In this document: positions 18,488 to 29,216 of the stretch, one piece after another
How positions within the stretch are numbered: position 1 is the stretch's first letter
How the letters are laid out: each line of letters starts with the position of its first letter
DNA from: Myxococcaceae bacterium
GTDB taxonomy: Bacteria; Myxococcota; Myxococcia; Myxococcales; Myxococcaceae
NCBI GenBank assembly: GCA_016793095.1
Contig: JAEUJQ010000002.1
Coordinates: 30,640 to 94,639 of the forward strand
Length of the DNA stretch: 64,000 nt
Direction: 5' to 3'
Notes under the pieces: model-generated
What the model saw: the letters and a program-made list of their open reading frames with translations, nothing else
Told to the model about the DNA's origin: nothing
Database searches by the model: none
Translations under genes and position numbers: made by a program

Positions 18488-18558
18488 GGAGCGGCTCTCC
18501 GAGCCAACGAAGGGCATGCGACGCGATGACGCCGTCGCGCACCTGCTAGGATGCGCGC

Positions 18559-21111
18559 ATGAGACGCTCCCTGGGGTGGAGCAGTGTCGCCGCGGTGTGC
18601 CTGGCCGCGTGCGTGACGCAGACGAAGCCACCGTCGCAGCTCGCCGAGGGCTGCCTCGTCAACACCGACTGCCAGGCGCCGCTGGTGTGCGCGTTCCGCC
18701 GCTGTCACCAGCAGTGCACCGACGACCGTGACTGCACCCGACCCAGCCGCTGCGTGCCAGCCGACCGTCCCTTCAACGTGTGCCTGCTTCCCCAGGACGT
18801 GCCCGACGGCGGCTGCCGCTACAACAGCCAGTGCCCCGAAGGCCTCGTCTGCAACCGCGACTTCGAGTGCCGGGCCGAGTGCCTGGGCACCATCGACTGC
18901 CTCCCGGGCCAGGTGTGCGTCGAGCGCGGCTGCGCCTTCCCGGACGAGGAGGTGGACGGCGGCTACGTCGTCCCGTCCGGCGCGCAGGTCGTCAGCGGGG
19001 TGTGCCGCTACCACTCGGACTGCGCCCAGCCGCTCGCCTGCCTCGGCGGCGTGTGCCTCGCCGAGTGCCGTGAAGACCGCGACTGCGCCGTCGGCTTCTC
19101 GTGCCAGAGCGGCCGCTGCGCCGTGCCGATGATGGACGCAGGGTCGGACGGTGGAGCCCGGTGCATCTACTCGAGCGACTGCGAGCTGCCGCTCGTCTGC
19201 CGTAGCGGCGCCTGCGTGCCCGAGTGCCGCCAGGACCGGGACTGCGCGGCCGGCTTCTCGTGCCTGTCCACGCGGTGTGTGCCGACGCCTCCAGGCGGCC
19301 CCGACGCGTCCGTCCCCTCGGGCTACGGCCAGCCCTGCACCCTCACCAGCCAGTGCGCGCCGCAGCTCGACTGCCGCAACGGCGCCTGCCTCTTCGAGTG
19401 CGTGAGTGCGCGCGACTGCAACCCGAGCCTCGTCGAGTGCTGCGTCTCGAACCGCTGTGTCCGCGGGCCCATCTGCAGCGGCGGGCTGCTCGACGCGGGC
19501 GTCCTCCCTGACGGCGGAGCGCGCGACGCCGGGGTGCGCTGCCGCAACGCGCTCGACTGCGACGACGGCCAGTTCTGCAACGGCGCCGAGACGTGTGTGC
19601 TGGGCGTGTGCGTAGCGGCCTCGCGGAGCGTCTGTGACGACGGCAACCCCTGCTCCACCGACCTCTGCAACGAGTCGGCCCGCACGTGCGCGTACCAGTC
19701 CATCGGCCCGCAGGACGTCGATGGCGACGGCCACTATGCGTCCTCGTGCGGCATGGGCGCCGATGACTGCGACGACTCGGACCCGACCGTGTACGCCGGC
19801 GCGCTCGAGCGCTGCGACCTCAAGGACAACAACTGCAACGGCCGCGTCGACGAGAACGTCTGGCAGGAGCAGCCGGGCGCGCGGCAGGTGCTGCTGCCCA
19901 GCCCGCTCTACGGCTTCGAGGCGGGCCCGGCCTTCGTGATGCAGGACGGCGGCGTCGTCGAGCTCATCGTCGCGGCGGACAAAGCCAACGGCACCTACGA
20001 CGCCCTCGTCCTGGACGCGCAGACCATGACGGTGAGCGCGTCACCCCGCTCGCTCTTCGGCTCGCTGACGGCGTGGGACTTCTGCCGCGGCGCGTTCGGC
20101 AAGCGCGTCTTCGTGCCCCGCGTCTTCGAGAGTCCCTCGCAGCGGCTCGTCACTGGCGTCACCGTCGAGGCGATTGGACCGGCCGGCGGCTGTTGCGCGG
20201 CTCCTGGTCAAAATGACCCGTGGCGAATTCGCCTGCAGGCCCACCTCTTCGACCGCGGCCTCACGACGAGCCAGCGCAGCTGGAGCCAGGCGTGGACCGG
20301 CGCGTTCATGACAGGCACCAACGGCTGTCCCGACCCGCTGAGCCCGAACGACCAGTCGCTGTTCAATCAGAACTCCTCCCAGCTCGCGGCCGTCTGGATT
20401 CCCCAGCGCGCCGTCTGGCGGCTCTTCTGGGCGGACAGCAGCCAGACCCTCTTCACCGAGACGTTCGGCGCCGACGCGGGGGTGGGCGTGCAGCCGCTGC
20501 TCTCGACCCCGTTCACCTCGCGGCACTCCGGCAGCTCGGTACGCGGCGTCTTCGCCGACACGACCCCCGAGGGGGTGCTCGTCGTCTGGGACCAGGACGC
20601 CACGACGGCGGTCGGCCAGCCGCACCTCGAGGTGGCGTTGTTCGACTTCGACCTGAACGCGCCCCTCTGGGGTCCGGTCGCCCTCAACTCGGCCGCCTCT
20701 GCGCCGGTCGAGCTCTGGCGGGACGGCGCGGACTTCATGCTCGCCTACACGAGCAACAGCCAGCTCTGGCTCCAACGACTCCGCCCTGCGGCGCGCGCCG
20801 TCAGCCCGCGGGCGCTCGTGCGTGACGCAGTCGCGTCGAGGGAGCTCCGCTCGCGGCTCTTCCCGGCTCTGGCCAGGTGGAACGGCGGCCTCGCGATGGC
20901 CATCCGCACTGGCACGACGTTGACGTTCGGCTCGGCCCGCTGGGACCTCGACGGCGGCGTCTCGAGCGTCGACCTGCCGTGGGACTCGCCGCCCGGCAGC
21001 CCGCCCGTTCTGGTGCCCATCGACGCGCGGCGGGTTGGTGTCGTGTGGGCCGAGAGCCGCGACGGCGGGTCGGGGCCCCTCATGCGCACCATCATGGAGT
21101 GCGGCCCCTGA
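18559..21111 (+). CDS. Large Cys-rich lipoprotein with MopE-like metal-binding motif
   Basis: 850 residues. The signal ends CLAAC. Residues about 30-330 hold at least seven Cys-rich units of the form CxxxxDCxxPLxCxxxxCxxxC (for example DCELPLVCRSGACVPEC), EGF-like in spacing but not a known EGF domain. Residues about 390-435 contain DADDCDDSDPT-type and CDLKDNNCNGRVDENV motifs, which match the MopE putative metal-binding motif. The C-terminal 400 residues are beta-rich, perhaps a propeller. A surface-displayed metal-binding role is plausible but unproven. It converges on the transaldolase gene. Confidence 0.78.
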   Translation: MRRSLGWSSVAAVCLAACVTQTKPPSQLAEGCLVNTDCQAPLVCAFRRCHQQCTDDRDCTRPSRCVPADRPFNVCLLPQDVPDGGCRYNSQCPEGLVCNRDFECRAECLGTIDCLPGQVCVERGCAFPDEEVDGGYVVPSGAQVVSGVCRYHSDCAQPLACLGGVCLAECREDRDCAVGFSCQSGRCAVPMMDAGSDGGARCIYSSDCELPLVCRSGACVPECRQDRDCAAGFSCLSTRCVPTPPGGPDASVPSGYGQPCTLTSQCAPQLDCRNGACLFECVSARDCNPSLVECCVSNRCVRGPICSGGLLDAGVLPDGGARDAGVRCRNALDCDDGQFCNGAETCVLGVCVAASRSVCDDGNPCSTDLCNESARTCAYQSIGPQDVDGDGHYASSCGMGADDCDDSDPTVYAGALERCDLKDNNCNGRVDENVWQEQPGARQVLLPSPLYGFEAGPAFVMQDGGVVELIVAADKANGTYDALVLDAQTMTVSASPRSLFGSLTAWDFCRGAFGKRVFVPRVFESPSQRLVTGVTVEAIGPAGGCCAAPGQNDPWRIRLQAHLFDRGLTTSQRSWSQAWTGAFMTGTNGCPDPLSPNDQSLFNQNSSQLAAVWIPQRAVWRLFWADSSQTLFTETFGADAGVGVQPLLSTPFTSRHSGSSVRGVFADTTPEGVLVVWDQDATTAVGQPHLEVALFDFDLNAPLWGPVALNSAASAPVELWRDGADFMLAYTSNSQLWLQRLRPAARAVSPRALVRDAVASRELRSRLFPALARWNGGLAMAIRTGTTLTFGSARWDLDGGVSSVDLPWDSPPGSPPVLVPIDARRVGVVWAESRDGGSGPLMRTIMECGP

Positions 21112-21132
21112 CGAACGCCACGCCCGGCCTCG

Positions 21133-22092
21133 TCAGAGCCGCGCTTCGAGGGACTTCTCGAGGTCGGTGATGGCCTTCGAGAAGCTCTCGATGCCTTCGG
21201 CGAGCTTCTCCTTCGCCATGCGGTCATCGGCGTGCATCGCGTCGAACGCGCGGCGGTCGAGGCTGAGCTTCGGCTCGCCCTTCTTCGTCGAGGGGTCGAG
21301 CTTGCGCGGCAGCGGCCCCTGCATCGCCTCGAGCTCGGCGAGCAGCTTCGGCGCGATGGTGAGCAGGTCACAGCCCGCGAGCTCGGTAATCTCCCCGACG
21401 TTCCGGAAGCTCGCGCCCATCACCTCGGTCTTGTACCCGTGGGTCTTGTAGTACTCGTAGATCCGCGTCACCGACAGCACCCCGGGGTCCTCGGCGGGCG
21501 CGTAGGACGTCTTGCCGGTGCTCTTGAGGTACCAGTCGAGGATGCGACCCACGAAGGGTGAGATGAGCGTCACCCCTGCCTCGGCACACGCCACCGCCTG
21601 GTGGAAGCCGAAGAGCAGCGTCAGGTTGCAGTGAATGCCCTCCCGCTCGAGCACCTCGGCGGCCTTGATGCCCTCCCAGGTGGACGCGAGCTTGATGAGG
21701 ATGCGCTCCTTCCCGATGCCACCCTTCGCGTACATCGCGATGAGGTCGCGCGCCTTCTCGACGCTCTTGCCGGTGTCGTACGAGAGCCGCGCGTCGACCT
21801 CGGTGGAGACCCGCCCGGGCACCACCTTGAGAATCTCCATGCCGAACTCGACGGCGAGCCGGTCGACCGCGCGCGCCGCGATGGCGCCCTTCGACGGGTC
21901 CTTGCTGTCGGCGCGGGCCCACTCGAGCGCGGCGGTGACGAGCGACTGGTACTGGGGCATCGCGGCGGCGGAGGCGATGAGCGAGGGGTTCGTCGTCGCG
22001 TCGCGCGGCTTGAACTTCTGAATCGACGCGAAGTCGCCGGTGTCTGCGACGACGACGGTGACGGCCTTGAGCTGCTCGAGGAGGCTGGACAT
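21133..22092 (-). CDS. tal: Transaldolase
   Basis: 319 residues, the normal length of the TalB-type family. Asp17 (VVADTGD), the TTNPSL motif and the Schiff-base Lys134 in [12 protein letters not shown] are all conserved. The enzyme transfers a dihydroxyacetone unit between sedoheptulose-7-phosphate and glyceraldehyde-3-phosphate in the non-oxidative pentose phosphate pathway, in the cytosol. No other pathway gene is nearby. A partial copy of the 5' end of this gene is found 2.7 kb away. Confidence 0.97.
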   Translation of the reverse strand: MSSLLEQLKAVTVVVADTGDFASIQKFKPRDATTNPSLIASAAAMPQYQSLVTAALEWARADSKDPSKGAIAARAVDRLAVEFGMEILKVVPGRVSTEVDARLSYDTGKSVEKARDLIAMYAKGGIGKERILIKLASTWEGIKAAEVLEREGIHCNLTLLFGFHQAVACAEAGVTLISPFVGRILDWYLKSTGKTSYAPAEDPGVLSVTRIYEYYKTHGYKTEVMGASFRNVGEITELAGCDLLTIAPKLLAELEAMQGPLPRKLDPSTKKGEPKLSLDRRAFDAMHADDRMAKEKLAEGIESFSKAITDLEKSLEARL

Positions 22093-22260
22093 GGCCGCGA
22101 ACCTACCTGACGACGGCTCTGGTGTGCGTCAGAAGCGGGTGTGGGCCTGGACGTCGGCCCCGAGCACCGTCGCGCGCGATCAGCTCGTGGTGCGCGACGG
22201 CCGGGGCCAGTGGACGCCGGCGTTTCGTCAGGTCCGCGGCGAGCTTCTATGCTCTTCGCG

Positions 22261-22822
22261 ATGGCCGCGCGGCGCCGTTCTCTGAGTGTGGGCCTCGACG
22301 CGCAGGTCACGGATCCGCGCCTTCGAGCGCGATCGCCTCGGAAGGTCCTCGTGGTCGGCGAAAATACCCCGCGTGCTTCGGGGCGAGTTGGGAGTTCGTG
22401 GTGCAACGTTGGTCGATTCGCCAGCGCTCACCAGGGTGTTCGACGTGCTCGCAGAGGAAGCGTTCGACGTCATCGTCGTCGATCCCTTCGTTGCAGGTGG
22501 AGGACTCGACTTCGTCAACGCGCTGAAAGAGGACGCAGCTGAGCACGAACGGACGAAGGCGACCCTCTACGGCGCTCGGGGGAACTCCGCGTTTCTTCGT
22601 GGTGTCCCGCCTCCGGCACTGGAGACGCTTGTTCTGGCACGCTCACGCCACGCGTTGACCCCGGTCATCGTGCTCCCGCTGAGCGACAAGCCGACCTACG
22701 CGATTGTCGTGCAGCCGCCGAAGGCCAGCGTTCTTCGCAACATGAACCAGCTGCCGATTGCGACCGCCGTCATGACCGTCACGGCGGCACAGTTTTTCGG
22801 AACCACGAGCGCGCTCGCGTAG
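22261..22822 (+). pseudogene. Receiver-like protein gene with apparent frameshift
   Basis: From the ATG at 22261 the frame reads RKVLVVGENTP, the first strand of a receiver-like fold. It then runs out of homology, while the +1 frame from about 22370 continues VLRGELGVRGATLVDSP and FDVIVVDPF, the next helix and strand. Removing one base in the run acccc at about 22370-22374 joins them. The downstream half (to 22822) is unfamiliar. The alternative is an intact 178-residue gene starting with GTG at 22286. Either a sequencing error or a real lesion is possible. Confidence 0.45.
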
Positions 22823-22839
22823 CCGCCCTGGAGGAAGAC

Positions 22840-23175
22840 GTGAGGTCTCCTGCGAAGCCAACGGCGGAGCGACTGCGGGCGATCTTCAGCGGGCTCGGGT
22901 ACGGCGTGGCTGACAACGCCTACTTCGAAAGCGGAGGCCTGCTCGTGTTCGAGAAGCCGCCGCCTGGACCGGATGGCCAGGTTCAGGTCATGGAGCGACT
23001 GGTCTTCATCTATCCGAGTGAAGGCGAGTGGGCTGTGCGGGTCACAAATCATGGCGGTCCGCACTGGCTTCGTCGAGGCGGTGCTGAGGAAGACATCGTG
23101 TCGGCTGCGCTCGAGGTGTTGCGGTGCGCGGAGCACCGGTGGGAACCCTCGGACCACTGGACCAGGAGCCCGTAG
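22840..23175 (+). CDS. Small protein of unknown function
   Basis: 111 residues, GTG start with a ggagga ribosome binding site 5 bp upstream. It is a soluble alpha/beta protein: an N-terminal helix (ERLRAIFSGLGYGV), beta strands around LLVFEKPPPG and MERLVFIYPSEGEW, and a closing helix. It follows the receiver-like gene by 17 bp. No family was recognised; size and fold would fit a small adaptor or immunity-type protein, but nothing supports that directly. Codon bias is weaker than in the conserved genes around it. Confidence 0.5.
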   Translation: MRSPAKPTAERLRAIFSGLGYGVADNAYFESGGLLVFEKPPPGPDGQVQVMERLVFIYPSEGEWAVRVTNHGGPHWLRRGGAEEDIVSAALEVLRCAEHRWEPSDHWTRSP

Positions 23176-23320
23176 CCCCGCGCGTTGCTGGTCGGACACG
23201 ACGGAGAAGACGAACAAAGCGCGACTCCGTGGAGGCGCACAAGGAGCGCGAGCCGGTGAAGGCTGGTTCAAGGGCGGAGCTGGCGAGAAGACTGAGGGTG
23301 CTGCGAGGCTGAAGGGGCGA

Positions 23321-23755
23321 CAGAGAACGCTGCTCGTCGGGAAGCGGCTGTTCCACGACGCGGCGGATCCCCGGCTCGCCCGTGACGGGTACATCGCGTG
23401 CTCGAACTGTCACCCGGACGGCGATGAAGACGGGCTCGTCTGGGACTTCACTGATCGCGGCGAGGGCGGCATCACCATCGACTTCCGGTTCACGCCTGGC
23501 GGCATGCCGACGCGCGCCGGGCTCGTGTGGACCGATGGCGAAGGAGGCGTCTCGTTCGAAGCGTTCGACGCCGCGGGCCAGCGCATCGGACTGATCGGGC
23601 CCTTCTCGGGCAACGGCTTCCCCGATCTCACGGTGGCGAACACCACTGGCGAGGACCGCTTCTTCGGCGCGGTGTCTCCCACCGGCATCTCTCGCATCCG
23701 CGTCTTCAACTCGCTCGGCGGCGTCGAGATCGACCACGTGCAGTACGGCCGCTGA
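23321..23755 (+). pseudogene. Chimeric remnant: cytochrome c fragment joined to a secreted beta domain
   Basis: Codons 23321-23463 encode KRLFHDAADPRLA followed by IACSNCHPDGDEDG and WDFTDRGEG, a haem CxxCH block typical of cytochrome c peroxidase/YVTN-type proteins. In those proteins the block normally continues LRNT. Here it switches at about 23464 to a different module (ITIDFRF, EDRFFGAVSP, GGVEIDHVQYG), resembling the C-terminal beta domain of exported proteins with sorting signals. No start codon or signal peptide precedes it. I read it as two gene fragments fused by deletion. Confidence 0.5.
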
Positions 23756-23758
23756 CGC

Positions 23759-23950
23759 TCACCGGGTGAAGGGCCAGCCGCTCCGACGTGCCGTCGCCTC
23801 GCGCGCGCGAACGAAGAGCGCGAGGAGCCGCTGGGCGACCGCCTGCGTCGTGCACAGGTAGCGCTGCACCTGCCCGAGCCGCGCCGGGACGGTCACCACC
23901 CAGTGCGAGACGGCGAACGACAGCGTCGGGAGGTTGAGCTCGGGACTCAT
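23759..23950 (-). pseudogene. Possible IS91-type transposase fragment
   Basis: The minus strand encodes LPTLSFAVSHWVVTVPARL then a Leu/Arg-rich helix with LLALFVRAREATARR. This resembles the segment after the zinc-binding domain of IS91/Y1-type transposases (pattern LP..P.RQWVLTVP..LR). The zinc-binding part and catalytic Tyr region are absent and no terminal repeats are visible. It is tentative, based on remembered family pattern. Confidence 0.35.
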
Positions 23951-24061
23951 CGTGGAGGTCGGCGAGTGCATGCACACCCACCTGAGCAAGCCTCCTGCCA
24001 CGTGTGATTCCGCAGGTCCCCGGCGCAGCACGTGGCAAGAAGACCGCGCTAGTCTGGCCCC

Positions 24062-24637
24062 GTGACCGCGCAGCGCAAACTGCAGATGTCGTACGAGGAG
24101 TATGTCCGCCTCGAGGCAGCGACTCCGGAGACGAAGCATGAGTTCCTCCGGGGTCAGGTCTGGGCGATGGCGGGCGGCACGCCGGAACACGCCCTGTACG
24201 CGAGCAATCTGCTCAGGCACATCGGCAACCTGCTCTCCGGGAAGCCGTGCAGCCCCTTCGGCTCTGACCTCCGGGTACGAATCGACGCCACGGATCGAAC
24301 GACGTATCCCGACGCCATCGTCATCTGCGGCCCGCGCGCTCTCTCAACCACCGATCCCCTCGCCGTCACGAATCCGGTCGTCATCGTCGAGGTCACCTCG
24401 GACAGCACGGAAGCCGATGACCGCGGCGAGAAGTTCGCCCACTACCGCCACGTCAGCTCGCTCAAGGAATACGTGATCGTCAGTCATCGGCAACGGCGCA
24501 TCGAGGTGTATCGGCGCGACGGCAATACCTGGACGCTGCGCGAATACCGCCCGCGAGAAGAGGTGGAGCTCGCCAGCCTCGGCGTCCGCCTCCCGGTCGA
24601 TGCAGTCTACGACGACCCGACGAAGCCGGAGCCCTGA
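24062..24637 (+). CDS. Uma2 family (DUF820) endonuclease-like protein
   Basis: 191 residues, GTG start. The PD-(D/E)XK fold of the Uma2 family is recognisable: MSYEEYVRLEA near the N-terminus, GSDLRVRI, TYPDAIVICG with the catalytic Asp, VVIVEVTSDST with Glu, and GEKFAHYRHVSSLKEYVIVS. These proteins are numerous in cyanobacteria and in some myxobacteria and are associated with mobile DNA; the natural substrate is unknown. It sits in a strip full of gene fragments. Confidence 0.88.
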   Translation: MTAQRKLQMSYEEYVRLEAATPETKHEFLRGQVWAMAGGTPEHALYASNLLRHIGNLLSGKPCSPFGSDLRVRIDATDRTTYPDAIVICGPRALSTTDPLAVTNPVVIVEVTSDSTEADDRGEKFAHYRHVSSLKEYVIVSHRQRRIEVYRRDGNTWTLREYRPREEVELASLGVRLPVDAVYDDPTKPEP

Positions 24638-24736
24638 CGACTCACGGCACGGCGCACGGAAGCTGCGCGGCGAGCGGCGTGTCAGGCGCCACACACACCA
24701 GGACGCCCTCGAGCGGCCCACACCTCGCGCCGTGCA

Positions 24737-24846
24737 GGTCGGCCGCGCGCGCCGCGATGGCGCCCTTCGACGGGTCCTTGAGCTGCTCGAGGAGGCTGGA
24801 CATGGCCGCGAACCTACCTGCCGACGGCTCTGGTGTGCGTCAGAAG
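24737..24846 (-). pseudogene. Duplicated 5' end of the transaldolase gene with internal in-frame deletion
   Basis: Bases 24737-24780 match 21861-21904 and bases 24776-24846 match 22065-22135, each with one mismatch. The copy therefore holds the tal start codon (24803), codons 1-9, then codons 65 onward, plus about 40 bp of upstream DNA. The 165 bp missing (55 codons) were removed between two ccttg pentamers. The frame stays open but no transaldolase sequence follows beyond about codon 80. Confidence 0.8.
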
Positions 24847-24941
24847 TTCCGCCCACTTCGGTGGGGCTGGCGATGACACGCGCACGGCGGTGGCCGACGG
24901 CTCGTCCTCCCATCGTCGAAGCCAACCCACCGGAGGTCTGC

Positions 24942-25397
24942 ATGCGAAACCTGATGCCGCTGTTCGTCGCCGTCGCCATCGTCTCGAGGCCCGCGCTTGC
25001 CGGAGACGTCGAGAAGACGGTCGCCCAGAAAGACGCCTGGTCGGCGCGCGCCCGCATGCTCGAGGAGAAGACCCGCGCGGTGAAGGACGCCTGCGGCGCA
25101 CAGGTCACGGCGACCTTCGACAAGAGCAGCTACGCGGCGTTCGACCCGCTCGTGGATCGCACTGAAGCGCCATGCCGGGACGTGCTGAACACCCTGGTCG
25201 CCCTCTGCGCGAGCCCAGCGGGGAAGGCCGGCGTCGCGAAGGTCCGCGAGGTCTCCTGTCGCTTCTCTTCCGTCGGCACGAAGCTGACCTTCGAGGGCCA
25301 CACGCTCAAGGTGTGGATCGACCCGGCGAAGAGCTCGATCGAGGGCCTCAAGAAGGGCAGCTCCAGCTGGAAGAGCGCCCTGGAGGAGCTGCTTTGA
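24942..25397 (+). CDS. Exported protein of unknown function
   Basis: 151 residues. The ATG at 24942 has a cggagg ribosome binding site and opens a signal peptide with a probable cleavage site after ALA. The mature protein is charged, with a Lys/Glu-rich helix (AWSARARMLEEKTRAVKDAC) and four Cys that could form two disulfides. It ends with a short beta region (LTFEGHTLKVWIDP) and a Lys-Ser-rich tail. No family recognised; probably periplasmic. It lies just downstream of the transaldolase fragment. Confidence 0.6.
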   Translation: MRNLMPLFVAVAIVSRPALAGDVEKTVAQKDAWSARARMLEEKTRAVKDACGAQVTATFDKSSYAAFDPLVDRTEAPCRDVLNTLVALCASPAGKAGVAKVREVSCRFSSVGTKLTFEGHTLKVWIDPAKSSIEGLKKGSSSWKSALEELL

Positions 25398-25473
25398 CCT
25401 GAGCGGCCGCGAGGTCACGCAGCCACCCTCGACGAGCTCGCCGGGGCATTGGGGCGGAGCCCGTCGACGAAAC

Positions 25474-25662
25474 ACCGACGCCTACAACCTCGACCTCTCG
25501 GAGCGCCGCGCGAAGGCCGTGGTGGACGCGCTGACGAAGCGGGGCATCGACCGCGCTCGGCTGGCGTCGAAGGGCTTCGGGAAGTCGAAGCCGGTGGCGG
25601 ACAATGCGACCGCTCAGGGTCGCTCGCTCAACCGACGAGTGGAGGTGTCAGTCGTCCCGTGA
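25474..25662 (+). pseudogene. OmpA C-terminal domain remnant
   Basis: A 62-codon frame without a start encodes the second half of an OmpA-like peptidoglycan-binding domain: YNLDLSERRAKAVVDAL, the RLASKGFGKSKPV strand and a final NRRVEVSVV. Upstream bases are out of frame with no GHTD motif, so the barrel and the first half of the domain are gone. High third-position G/C suggests recent loss. Confidence 0.65.
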
Positions 25663-25719
25663 CGCCGGCTGGAGCTCTCGAAGCTCGTCAAGCCGAGCCG
25701 GTCTCCGTCGTGCCGTGCC

Positions 25720-26061
25720 TCAGAACCACCAGGTCGCGGCGGCCGCGAACGCGAGCTGCGAGCACACGAGCAGGCCGGCGAGCGGCAACAGCACGAGAGC
25801 GCCGTAGCCGGAGTAGTCGTTGTGGCTGAGCACGTCACCGACGATGCCGCTCGCCGTGAGCGCGCCGAGCACCAGGTTGACGGCGCTCCAGGCAATCGCG
25901 GGCAGGCCGCCGCACAGGAAGCCCCCGGCGCTCGAGAGGGCGACGAGCGCCGCGAGCACGAGGCGCACGGGGTGCGTGCGGGACCACGGCCACCGGTCTC
26001 CATAGCCGAGCAGGAAGGCTGCCGCGGCGAGCAGCGGGGCCAGGAAGAGGAGCGCGCGCAT
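25720..26061 (-). CDS. Small polytopic membrane protein
   Basis: 113 residues with a start at 26061 and four hydrophobic segments (about residues 2-20, 31-52, 56-75 and 86-110). The short connecting loops carry a GDRWPWSR turn and a Gly-rich loop. No signature or family was recognised and no obvious operon partner is adjacent; the OmpA remnant lies just downstream on the opposite strand. The region between it and 26244 holds nothing recognisable. Confidence 0.5.
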   Translation of the reverse strand: MRALLFLAPLLAAAAFLLGYGDRWPWSRTHPVRLVLAALVALSSAGGFLCGGLPAIAWSAVNLVLGALTASGIVGDVLSHNDYSGYGALVLLPLAGLLVCSQLAFAAAATWWF

Positions 26062-26243
26062 CGCGGCGTCAGTCTGACCCTTCGCAAGGTGAGGTGGAAG
26101 TTCGCCCCGCCAGATGCGCGTGCCCAGGCGGAGTCTTCAGCTGCGCGACGACTGCCGACGTGCTTGTTCCGCTGCAGCAGCACGGCGTTCATGAGCGCGC
26201 CGCAGGCCAGACCTTCTACCTGAGCGAGCGGCTTCGTGCTGCG

Positions 26244-27676
26244 TCAGAAGCCTCCGCTGGCGACGAGCGCGGCGCCACCGCCCGGCAGCGGCGCGACGCC
26301 GAGCTCCTGCAGGAAATCACCCGTGGGCCGCCGGTCGTACTTCGCGAGGTCTGGCGTGGTGACGAGGGAGACGATGCCGGCACCGAGCGCGAGCCCCGAG
26401 ACGATGAAGCCAGACACGCCGAGAGCCGTGAGCGCGTCGGCCTGCTGCATTCGGCGGCGGGCGTCCTGGATCGACTGCAGGCAGCCCTCGCGCGTGAGGA
26501 AACAGCCGGTCCCTGCGTCCGCCTGAGCGTTGAGCGCCCTGTCCTCCTTCTGCGCCTGAGCGCGCAGCGGGCCGAGGTAGCCGAACTGGTACGCGGCGCT
26601 CGCCGCCAGTCCCGCCGCGCCGACGCCCACGCCCATCCACCCGAGCAGCCGGTGCCACCCACGCGCGCTCGACAGCTCGGCCCGCAGCTCGGGCGTGGGC
26701 TCGAAGACGAGCTCGAGGCGCTCCACCGAGGACGAGGCGAGGGCCACCTTGCGGCGCACCGGGTAGAAGCCGCCGCGCTCGAAGACGAGCAGGTGTGGAC
26801 CGGGCACGAGCTTGAGCGGCGAGGTCCCCAGGAGCCCGGTGCGTTCGCCATCGACCGTGGCCGTCACCTGGTCCTCCGACGCCTGCACCGTCACCTCGGC
26901 CCGTGGCGCGTCGGGCTCGGGCGAGGGCACGAGCTCGACCTCGAGCTCCCCGCCCTCGAGCGCGTTCACCGACCTCTCGACGCTGCGGTAGCCGTCACGG
27001 CGCGCTGACAGCACGCGGGCGCCCGGCATCACGGCCAGCTTCTGCACGTCAGGCGTCGTGCCGACGCGAAGGCCATCGACGAACAGGTCCACTCCCGGCA
27101 CCGGGCAGCGGACCCGCACCGTCGCGACGTTCACCGTCGTCGGCTTGAGCTCGATGGCGATCTCGAGCACGCCTCCCGCGGGCACCGAGAGCTCCCGATA
27201 GAGCGGCTCGTGTCGCGGAGCCTTCGCCGCCAGCACCAGCTTGCCCGCCGTCGCCAGCACGGGCGCGGCGAGCGGCGACGTGCCAAGCGCACGCCCACCG
27301 ATGGACAGCTCGACACCGTCGAGGGGCGCCGAGACGTGCACCTCGCCCAGCTTCGCGCGCTGCGCCGACCGGATATTCCGCACGCGCTCGAGCCGCTGGG
27401 CGTCGAAGGTGGTCTTCATCGAGAGCAGCTTGTCGGCCGTCAGCACGGCGGGCTCGGGCCGGTCGAGCTCGGCGTAGAGGATGACGAGGTTGAGCAGCAC
27501 CGCCGGGCGCTCGCCGAAGGTCGCGACCCGCTGCATCTCCTCGAGGGCCTGCTCCTTGTTGCCCTGGGCGTACAGCCGCGTCGCCAGCTCGAAGCGCCGC
27601 TTCGCCTCGTCCGTCGCAACGTCCTCCGCGCGCGCCAACCCGGCGGCGAGCACCACCAGCACTGCGAGCGTCTTCG

Positions 27677-27680
<4 letters not shown>
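26244..27680 (-). CDS. PEGA-domain protein with TPR-like N-terminus and membrane helices
   Basis: 478 residues. A signal peptide (LAVLVVLAAGLARA) precedes a TPR-like helical region (residues about 25-100). Three PEGA-type beta domains follow, recognisable by DGVELSIGGRALGTSP, GVDLFVDGLRVGTTP and ATVDGERTGLLGTSP, the motif for surface-associated beta modules. Two hydrophobic segments lie in the C-terminal part. The start codon overlaps the stop of the Ser/Thr kinase gene (ATGA), so the two are translationally coupled. It is probably an envelope partner or substrate of that kinase. Confidence 0.85.
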
Positions 27681-29149
<1,469 letters not shown>

Positions 29150-29216
29150 CAGCGAGCCACCCTATTCTCAGCGCGCGCGTCAGTCGATCTCCCCGAGGCC
29201 CGCGTCTCTCCGTCCG

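Noticed and set aside
22040..22260. A small gene upstream of the receiver-like gene (frame containing RVWAWTSAPSTVARDQLVV)
   Set aside because: It overlaps the tal start on the opposite strand, has no ribosome binding site and no recognisable match; it may be another fragment but I cannot support it.
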